Of a stretch of 64,000 nucleotides of DNA, positions 34,500 through 41,800 are shown piece by piece (the stretch's first letter is position 1; every line of letters begins with the position of its first letter). The stretch comes from JAAYVZ01 sp035384965. GTDB taxonomy: Bacteria > Acidobacteriota > Thermoanaerobaculia > Thermoanaerobaculales > Thermoanaerobaculaceae. The notes under the pieces are model-generated. The model had not been told where the DNA came from, did not search any database, and was given only the letters and a program-made list of their open reading frames with translations. The stretch is taken from contig DAOOJE010000002.1 in the NCBI GenBank assembly GCA_035384965.1, forward strand, positions 1 through 64,000, read 5' to 3'. A program made the position numbers and the translations under genes.

Positions 34500-36371
34500 T
34501 CACGACGCGGCCTCCTCGAGCGGTTCCTCGCCGTCCCACTCCCTCGGCCCCTCGTCGTAGGCCTCGGCCACGACGCCGGCGCGGAAGGTCTCCGGCGCGC
34601 GCGCGATGGTCTTGCCCGTGGCCGCCTCGATGCGCTGGAGGAGCGCCTCGGCGCGCTCGGCGAAGAACTCCCAGAAGCGGTCGGCGCGCAGATACTCGGG
34701 CGCGATGCAGTGTGAGCGCAGGATCTCGTCCATCTTCGCCGCGCCGACGCCGGCCGCCTTCTCGATGGCGGGCAGGTATTTCGACGGCGCATGGCCGCCG
34801 ATCTGGCGGTTGGTGCGCGCGGCGAGCGCGGTCTTGTTGATGATGCTGTTGTAGATGCCCGGATCGAGGCCGGCCTCCTTGCACCACTTCTCGGGGAAGA
34901 TGTGGTGGATGTCCACCTTGTCGTCGAAGAAGGTCTGTGCCTCGATCGACTCGCCGGTACGCCAATCACGTCCGCCGTCACGCATGAGGAGCGCGTAGAG
35001 CCCCTTGTACGCGGAGCTGTTGCGCGTGCGCAGCGTGAGCAGACGGTTCGGCTGGAAGCTCGACTCCTGGATCGTGATCGGTTCCACGTTCTCACCGCGC
35101 ACCATGGCCACGACTTCAGGGAGGTCCCGGGCGAAGCGGCTCTCGATCGCACCGCCGTAGAGCTCGCCCAGCACGCCGCACCAGTACCAGCGCGCGATCT
35201 TCTGGCGTGCCCCTTCGGTCTCGCCGTCCTGGCCCAGCTCCACGAAGATCGCGGCGAGTGGAACGAGCTGCGTGCGGTAGGGGAGATCGCGCGCCTTGAA
35301 GATCTTCTGGCCGTATAGGAAGCGCGCCGCGTGCACGAAGCCGGCCTCGACGCGATCGGCCCACGCCTTCCAGTCGCCGACCTCGAGCTTCAGGATGTCC
35401 TTGCGCTTGCAGCTAATGCCGGGCGCGTTGTCGGCGGCGGCGCCGGCCGCGATCGCTTCCCGCCGCCGTGCCTGCGTCACCAGCAGCGAGATGGCCTGCA
35501 GGAAGTCGTCGTTCTGCAGGTTGCGCAGGACAGGATACTGGCTCTTAAGGCGCTGCTCGCGGGCGTTCCAGTCGTCGCGGAGCTGGAAGTCGTCGGCCGC
35601 GAAGGCGGCGGTCAGCAGCTCGAAGACGTTGAGTGCCACCCCGCCCGTGTTGACGCGCTCGAAGACGAGGCAGACGGCCTCTTTGGGCGTCTCCTTCTTG
35701 AGCTCGATGACCGGCACCTGATACTGCTCGAAGCGCTTGACGACCTCGCGCTCGAAGGCGTCATAGAGCTGGATCTTCTCGGGCGCGTAGTTCCAGTGCC
35801 TGTTGAAGGCCTGGCGCCACTCGGCGCTCTGGAAGATGCGGTTGAGCGGGAAAAGGTCCGCCGCGTACTCGCGCTCCGGCGTCGTCACGTCGAGCGTGAT
35901 CTCACCGCCGAAGGTTTTGACCAGGCGGTCCTCGGGGACGCTCAGCACCGCGTCCTCGCGGTCGTCGTCGTTGGCGACCGCCTTCTTCATGTCAAGGTAG
36001 TACCAGCGCCGGATCGGCTTGCCCTTGGCGTCCCTAGTGTCGACCGCTGAAGCACTCATCAGCGCCTGGTGGAGCGAGGTGAGGCGCTGCTGGCCGTCGA
36101 GGATGAGCGTCTCCGGCTGGACTTCGCGCAGCCGCGGGTCCGTGCCAGCGAGCGGGCGCGGCTTGAAGCGCACGTGCTCGCCGCCGGTCTGGAGCAGCAT
36201 GAGGGCGCCGATTGGAAACGACACCGAGACGCTGGCGAGCAGGCTGCGGATGCGCTCGTCGTCCCAGACCCAGCCGCGCTGGAAGTCGGGGAGCTGGAGC
36301 GAGCCCCTGTCGGCGCGCGCGAGGAGTTCCTGCAGCGGGGTCTTGGTACTGTCGAAGCTGGCGCTGATCAT
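34500..36371 (-). CDS. DUF262-HNH (GmrSD-like) protein, probable defence nuclease
   Basis: A 623-residue protein. The DUF262 N-terminal domain, a ParB-like NTP-using fold, shows LPDFQRGWVW at 27-36 and ILDGQQRLTSL at 90-100. The C-terminal HNH-type domain (about 487-530) has DIHHIFPEKW followed by INKTALAARTNRQIGG, the His-His...Asn-Lys...Asn-Arg pattern of DUF1524-like nucleases. The known relative GmrSD is a type IV restriction enzyme that cuts glucosylated phage DNA; other members sit in BREX or type I islands. The ATG at 36371 has AGGAGGTG upstream, inside a palindrome. It follows the tail of an hsdM gene on the same strand. The frame is intact, so it may still work alone. Confidence 0.85.
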   Translation of the reverse strand: MISASFDSTKTPLQELLARADRGSLQLPDFQRGWVWDDERIRSLLASVSVSFPIGALMLLQTGGEHVRFKPRPLAGTDPRLREVQPETLILDGQQRLTSLHQALMSASAVDTRDAKGKPIRRWYYLDMKKAVANDDDREDAVLSVPEDRLVKTFGGEITLDVTTPEREYAADLFPLNRIFQSAEWRQAFNRHWNYAPEKIQLYDAFEREVVKRFEQYQVPVIELKKETPKEAVCLVFERVNTGGVALNVFELLTAAFAADDFQLRDDWNAREQRLKSQYPVLRNLQNDDFLQAISLLVTQARRREAIAAGAAADNAPGISCKRKDILKLEVGDWKAWADRVEAGFVHAARFLYGQKIFKARDLPYRTQLVPLAAIFVELGQDGETEGARQKIARWYWCGVLGELYGGAIESRFARDLPEVVAMVRGENVEPITIQESSFQPNRLLTLRTRNSSAYKGLYALLMRDGGRDWRTGESIEAQTFFDDKVDIHHIFPEKWCKEAGLDPGIYNSIINKTALAARTNRQIGGHAPSKYLPAIEKAAGVGAAKMDEILRSHCIAPEYLRADRFWEFFAERAEALLQRIEAATGKTIARAPETFRAGVVAEAYDEGPREWDGEEPLEEAAS

Positions 36372-36372
36372 C

Positions 36373-36384
36373 GAGGTGCACCTC
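36373..36384. promoter_or_regulatory. 12-bp palindrome over the ribosome site of the DUF262 gene
   Basis: GAGGTGCACCTC is a perfect palindrome one base before the ATG codon, and its minus-strand GAGGTG is the Shine-Dalgarno core. It could be an operator or hide the ribosome site by dimer or hairpin pairing. No experimental analogue is known to me. Confidence 0.4.
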
Positions 36385-36479
36385 CTGTATGCGTACCTGC
36401 TGACGACCACGGCCCTCCCGGCGGCCATGTTCCGGCGAACGCGGTGCCACGCGCGGTGGCGGCGAGCACGGGCACGACG

Positions 36480-36615
36480 AAGCCGGCGATGCCTGCGATG
36501 GCCCCCGCCAGATCCGCCGGCGCGGTGGAGAGCCGGTTCTTGCGGCATCTTTGGCGGTGATCACGCCCTGGCGCCTCACGAAGGCAAGCAGTCGGGTCTC
36601 GGCGGGTGCCGGCAT
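36480..36615 (-). pseudogene. possible remnant of a winged-helix (AbiEi-like) N-terminus
   Basis: From an ATG at 36615 the first 28 codons read ETRLLAFVRRQGVITAKDAA, which resembles the N-terminal helix-turn-helix of AbiEi-type antitoxins. After that the frame turns into low-quality Arg/Pro-rich sequence, so a frameshift or truncation is likely. The identification rests on a short match and is weak. Confidence 0.3.
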
Positions 36616-36683
36616 GTGTGAAAGTGTATGCAGTTATGCCGATCTGTCTACGCTTCCACACGCCAGAGAAGTTTGCGTTGCGA

Positions 36684-36715
36684 AACGTCGGGGACTATGT
36701 GCAACCCCCGACGTT
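36684..36715. repeat. 10-bp inverted repeat with a 12-base loop
   Basis: AACGTCGGGG (36684-36693) and CCCCGACGTT (36706-36715) are perfect inverted copies. They lie in the relatively AT-rich gap between the hsdM tail and the DUF262 gene. It could be an operator or a terminator of the former hsdM transcript, though no U-tract follows. Confidence 0.5.
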
Positions 36716-36754
36716 CAGCATCACGCCTCCAAACCAGAAAACGTAGGTACTTTC

Positions 36755-36958
36755 TTAGCAAGTGCCGACATTGTGTGTCAGCCTGCCAGCCGGCCCGCCC
36801 GTCACTTCCGCCAGCATCCGCAAGACGTCCTGCTCGAACCGCCGGATCTCGGCCTCGATCTCCTCGAGGGGCCGAGGCGGGGTGTGGCGGTAGAGGTAGC
36901 AGTTGAAGCTGATCTCGAAGCCGGCGCCGCCGACCTTGCCGTCCCTGGGGACGCGCCG
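36755..36958 (-). pseudogene. hsdM: type I restriction methylase (HsdM) C-terminal remnant
   Basis: The last 67 codons of an N6-adenine methylase subunit remain. GKVGGAGFEISFNCYLYRH followed by TPPRPLEEIEAEIRRFEQDV is the typical HsdM tail, where the final strand leads into a coiled helix that contacts HsdS. The stop TAA is intact. The 5' side is cut off at about 36958-36961, exactly where the transposase remnant starts on the other strand, so a transposition-related rearrangement removed the rest. No hsdS or hsdR is present in the window. Confidence 0.75.
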
Positions 36959-36960
36959 TT

Positions 36961-37273
36961 GACCCCGCGCTGCACCACGACCACGGCAGCCAGTTCATGA
37001 GCGATCACGTCCAGGGAGAGCTGCGCTTGCCGGGCATCGAGTCCTCGCCGGCGTTCAGCCGGGAGCCGGAAGGCAACGGCTGCGCCGAGCGCTGCATCCG
37101 CACCTTGAAGGAACAGCTGCTGTGGATCGTTCGCCACCGTGGACGAGCTGCAAGCCGCCCTCGATGCCTTCCGGCGCCGCTCCAACCACGGCTGGCTCGT
37201 CGACAAGCACGGCTTCACGACCCCCACCGCCGCCCGCCAGGTCCTGACCGCTGGCCTGGGGGTGGCAGCGTGA
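36961..37273 (+). pseudogene. IS3-type transposase C-terminal remnant, frameshifted
   Basis: The integrase (rve) core is recognisable. Second catalytic Asp in ALHHDHGSQFMSDHV, then GIESSPAFSREPEGNGCAER with the catalytic Glu, and RTLKEQLLWIVRH. Near 37132-37142 a frameshift occurs; the next frame continues VDELQAALDAFRRRSNHGWL to a TGA at 37271-37273. The N-terminal part and terminal repeats are missing. It abuts the broken hsdM. Confidence 0.7.
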
Positions 37274-37370
37274 GCAGCGCTCAACCCAGTGTCCACGCAA
37301 CCGGGGCGGTTCATCCGCTGACACTCGCGACGGATTCCGCTCAAGGAGGCTGGCTCGCCGCCGGTGGCCG

Positions 37371-38762
37371 TCACCCGGCGCGGCGAGCGGCGTACCACCC
37401 TCCGAGCGCGATCAACAGCAGCGCCAGCACCGTCAAGCTGACCCCGCCGAGGGTCGGGATCGGCTCGGCCAGCTCTCCCTGCCCGGTCACCGTCACCACC
37501 GCGGCGCCGGCGTTCGAGGGGATGTCGAAGCTGTCGTTGAAGGTGCCAGCCGCCGTGGGGGCGAAGCGCACGCCGAGCACGCAGTTCTCGGCGGGCTGGA
37601 GGGTGCGGCCCGAGCAACCGTCGCTGGCGATCGAAAACGGCGCAGCCAGGGGGTTGCCGCCGCCGACAGCCCCGAGCACCAGTGCAGCCTGCCCGGTGGA
37701 CTGCACCGTCACCGGCAGGATGGCGTCCTGGCCTGCCCTCAGGAGACCGAAATCGAGGGCGGTCGGAGTCACGGAGATCGCGGCGACGATCTGCCCGGAA
37801 GGTCCACCCTGGTCGACGATCATGCTGTCGGGGGTCGCGATGTCGTCCCCCTTGGCGCCGTCTTGCAGGAACAGCCGCACCTGCACGTAACCGCTCTTTG
37901 GCCAGATCTCCGCGCCGGGCAGCGCCGGGTGATAGTGCACGAACTCGTACCAGTGCGGCGCTACGTTGTCCGGTGTAGGGCCGTGCTTCCAGTAGGAGGT
38001 GAGCTGCGACGGCGGGAAGAACATGTCGAGGTTGACCCAGCCCCCGAGTGCCACACCCTGGATGGTGAAGGCGAAGAAGCCGAAGGGGAAGCCGACGCCC
38101 GGGGGGGTGTCTCCGAGAGAGGGGTTGTCCACCGCGGCAACCCCGGTGAGAACCGCCGGTGGCTCCACCGCCAGGGTGACATAGGAGGCGCCGTTGAACG
38201 TTGGCAACGAGACCACGCTGGCCTGCTGGTAGTCAGGGACGCCATCCCGGTTGCCGTCGTAGCCGAACGTGCCACCTCCCGCTCCGGTCTCGGCGACGTC
38301 AGGCGTGCCGTCCCCGTCGGTGTCGCCGCTCTCGGCACCGAAGTAGGCGGCCACTGCGGCGTCTGTGGTCATCTTCAGCGAGGCCGGGTTCAGCGATCCC
38401 GAAAGCGCCCCTCCCCACCCCAGGAATACCCAGCCTGGAGCCGGGACAGTGGCAAGAGCGACCGTGGGGAAGCCCGAGTAGGTCTCGGTGCAATCGGAGG
38501 GGCAAGCGATGCCGGAGCCGAGCACCGTGCCGCCTCCGGAAGGGCTGACGGCCACGCCCAGGGTTTCTCCCGGAGCCGACGCCGTCTCCGCGACGAGGTT
38601 GTTGGCGCCATCGTAGGTGAAGGTCACGATGCGGCCGCCGCCGTAGTCCACCCGCACCACGCGCCCCTTGGCGTCGTACTGCACGGTGGTCTTGGCGAAG
38701 ACCGCGGCAGACAGCAGCAGCGCTGCAGCGGTGGCGAGTGTCAGGCGCATGCTCGTCCTCAT
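37371..38762 (-). CDS. IPTL-CTERM surface protein with YD-like, choice-of-anchor and Hydin-like domains
   Basis: A 463-residue exported protein. A signal peptide covers about residues 1-23. Residues 25-55 are one RHS/YD-like unit (YDAKGRVVRVDYGGG...FTYDGANNLV). Then follow a bacterial-repeat-like unit with CPSDC and FLGWGG (about 65-120), a calcium-binding type-3 repeat (DTDGDGTPD, DGNRDGVPD), a choice-of-anchor U region (about 180-320, YWKHGPTPDN...WYEF) and an ASPM/Hydin-like beta domain (about 330-430). The tail IPTLGGVSLTVLALLLIALG plus WYAARRAG is an IPTL-CTERM sorting signal. GGGAGGA precedes the ATG. It follows the RHS gene by 61 bases in the same direction, so co-transcription is likely. 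Confidence 0.85.
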   Translation of the reverse strand: MRTSMRLTLATAAALLLSAAVFAKTTVQYDAKGRVVRVDYGGGRIVTFTYDGANNLVAETASAPGETLGVAVSPSGGGTVLGSGIACPSDCTETYSGFPTVALATVPAPGWVFLGWGGALSGSLNPASLKMTTDAAVAAYFGAESGDTDGDGTPDVAETGAGGGTFGYDGNRDGVPDYQQASVVSLPTFNGASYVTLAVEPPAVLTGVAAVDNPSLGDTPPGVGFPFGFFAFTIQGVALGGWVNLDMFFPPSQLTSYWKHGPTPDNVAPHWYEFVHYHPALPGAEIWPKSGYVQVRLFLQDGAKGDDIATPDSMIVDQGGPSGQIVAAISVTPTALDFGLLRAGQDAILPVTVQSTGQAALVLGAVGGGNPLAAPFSIASDGCSGRTLQPAENCVLGVRFAPTAAGTFNDSFDIPSNAGAAVVTVTGQGELAEPIPTLGGVSLTVLALLLIALGGWYAARRAG

Positions 38763-38823
38763 GACGGGTCCTCCCTTGCAGGTGCAGGCGTGACGGCTGG
38801 ATGTGTCGAGCATGTTTGCCTCC

Positions 38824-41800
38824 TCACTTGGACAGCGCGTTGCGCTTGAGGCCGGCAAAGAAGTCCTTCCTGATCTTGTGCAGCCGTTTCTTGAACTCGA
38901 AGAGGCTGTCCTCCGGCGGCGCCCACGCCGCCACCTGTCCGGGAAGGAACGAGTTGGCGACCACCTCATCGCCCGACTCGTAGCGACCGGTGTTCTCGTT
39001 GTAGATGTAGACGAGGTCGGAGGAGGCGAATCGGGCGGTCTCGTACCCGACCATCGGCAGGACGTCCGGGGTGATGAACCTTCCCAGCAGACGGCCGGCC
39101 GAGCTTCCCACTGCCTTGCTGGCCAGGGTTCGCTGGGCCCCCCCCTCGATGCCCCGGACAAGCTGCCCGCTCACGCTCTTGCCGCTGGTTGTCCATGTCG
39201 ACTTGACCCCTTTGCGAGCCCACTGGTTCGCGGTTCTCTGAACCTGCTGTCTGTTCGCTGCAGGAAAATACTTCGGAGGCCCCACCTCGCGCCAGTAGTC
39301 GATCCCGATGACTTGGCGCTCGTATTGCGTCCCCTGAAACCGGAGAAACTCCTCCGCTGAAGTATTCGTGACGTAGACCTCGCCGACCTTGACAGGGAAG
39401 TCTGGGCTCGGAGCCAGGTAACCGGCGTCGCGGCCCAGCTTCAGGCCCTCTTCGATCCAGTTGACGTGGGCGCCAAACGTATCGGGTGCCCACCCGGTTG
39501 GCATGCGCGGCGTCGGGTATGACAGCGAGCCCGCAAAGACTTGCCGTGGCCACGGCAGAGGGGCTGCTGACTGGAGTCCGCTTGGATCGACGAAGTTCAG
39601 CGGATCGCCGTCGGTGTAGGCGTAGAGGTTGGGAGCCATGAGCACGCCGAGGGGGTCCTCGGTGAGGAAGCGGCGGCTAGCCGGGTCGTACATCCGCACA
39701 CCCGTGTGGAGGAGACCGTTGTCGTCGGTGACCACGCCGTGTCCGCCCAGCCAGCCGAGCTCGCTCTGTCCCTCGGCAGCCAGCGTGCGACCGTAGGGGT
39801 CGTAGGCAAAGCGGGCGACGAGCGTGCCGCTCCCGTCGGTGACCCCGACGACGTTGCCCTGCGGGTCGGTGTGCAGGACGCGGGCGGTGCCGGCGGGGTC
39901 GAGGGTGTACAGGATCGAGCCGGCGCCGATGAAAAAGCGCGTCGGGGTGTTGGCGGCGTCCAGCGTCGCCCACAGCTCGTTGCCGTCGCGCAGGTAGCGG
40001 GTCTCGACCCCGTCCGCTACCGTGCGCAGGCAGGAGCCGTCGAAGTCCCGCACATAGGTGGTCGTGTGACCGCCAGCGGCGACGCCGGAGAGGTTGCCAT
40101 GGGGGTCGTAGCTGTAGGTGGTGACCTCCGCCCCCTGGCGGCGCTCGACCTGCCGGCCGTCGGCGTCGAACGCGAAGGTGGTCAACGCGGCGCCGGCGTT
40201 CTCGAAGAGCAGCCGGTTGGCGGGATCCACGCCGCGCTCCCGGCTTGCGTCGCCCGGGTTCGGCGCCAGGGTGCCGGTCGAGCTCATCGAGGTCACGCGG
40301 CCGAGCGCGTCGCGGGTGATGGCGTAGGACAGAAGCGCCGATCCGCCGGTGCCGAGGTGGGTGAGCGAGGTGAGCTGACCGTTCGGATCGTAGGTGTAGA
40401 CCGTGGCGGTACCGTTGGGAAGATCGATACGGGAGAGCCGATCCACGGCGTCGTAGTGCACCGTCGTGACCTTGCCCGTCCAGTCTGCAAGGCGCTGCAA
40501 CCGCCCGGCGCCGTCGTAGGTGTAGGCGAGGACGCGGTTGCCGGGGTAGGTGACGGTGGCGAGGCGTCCGGCCGGGGTGTAGGCGAACTTCACGGTGTTG
40601 CCCTGGGCGTCGGTCCGCTCGATCAGGCGGTCCAGCTTGTCATAGGTGAGGGTGGAGACTCCCAGGGGTTCGGTGACCGTGACCACGAGCCCCGCGGCGC
40701 TGTAGGCGTAGGCGAAGGTGACCTGGCTGCCGCCGGGCAGCGTGATGCGGCTGAGGCGGCTTTCGGGGGTGTACTGAAAGGTGAGCTGCTCCCCCGAAGG
40801 CCGGGTGAGGGTGGTCAGACGTCCCAACGCGTCGTATGCGTAGCGCTCGCTCGCGCCGTCTGGACCCCTCACCGAGGTGACCCTGGCCGCCTTGTCGTAG
40901 TCGAGCCGCCACTCGCTGCCACGGGCGTCGACGAGACGGCCGACGCTCCCGAAGAGGTCGTACTCGGTGGTGATGCCGTCGCCGTTGGCTGCAGTGACGG
41001 TGGTGGGCTCCCCGAGCGCGCTGTAGACCAGCCGGTCCTTCTCCCCCACGGCGTTGGTCAGGGTGAGGTCGCGGCTGTCCGGTCCGCGTCGCAGCCTGGT
41101 CACCGCGCCCAAGGGGTCGCGCACCTCGGTGGTGCGGCCCTCGGCGTCGAATGCAGCCTGCCACGTGTGCCCCAGGCTGTTGGCCAGAGCGGTCTCGCGG
41201 CCGTTGGCATCGCGGCTGATCGTCTCCTGGCTGCCGCTGGGGTAGGTGATCGTGCGGAGCAGGTTGCGGCGGTCGTAGGCGAACTGGGTAGTGACGCCGT
41301 CGGGGTCGGTGACCCTGACGAGGTTGGAGTCGACGTCGTAGGTGAAGGTCGTCACCCCCCCCATGGCGTCGGTGTGGGTCCGCACTCTCCCCAGGGTGTC
41401 GTAGGTGAGCGACTCGGTGGCGCTCATAGGCACGAAGGTGCGGCTCGTCACGTTGTTCTCTGCGTCGTATGTGAAGGTGGTCTGGTGGCCCGCCGGGTTG
41501 GTCAGGGTCGCAAGGTTGCCGTTGGCGTCCCAGGTGTACTGGAAGGTCCCCAGCCCGTCGGGAAGCGTGACTTGCGTGAGCCGACCGGCCGCGTCGTAGG
41601 TCATGAGGTGCGCCTTGCCGGTCGGGTCCTCGATGCGGGTGCGCAGGCCCTGGGCGTTGTACTGGTATTTCCACGTGCGCCCGTTGTGGTTTGCGGAGGT
41701 GAGCTGGTTCTGGCCGTCGTAGCTCAAAAGGGCGAGGTGCTTGTCGGGCAGCCAGAGGTCGCTCGGGTTGCCGTTGGCGAGATAGGTGAGCCGGGTCGTG

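Noticed and set aside
31240..34965. A 1241-codon open frame on the minus strand across the Ser/Thr kinase gene
   Set aside because: Antisense to a complete kinase; no ribosome site or family features.
36648..36998. Minus-strand 116-codon frame over the hsdM remnant
   Set aside because: The neighbouring frame matches HsdM closely, so this one is a shadow.
37371..38762. Immunity protein for the RHS tip
   Set aside because: It is exported, multi-domain and carries an IPTL sorting tail, unlike small cytosolic immunity proteins; kept only as an open question.
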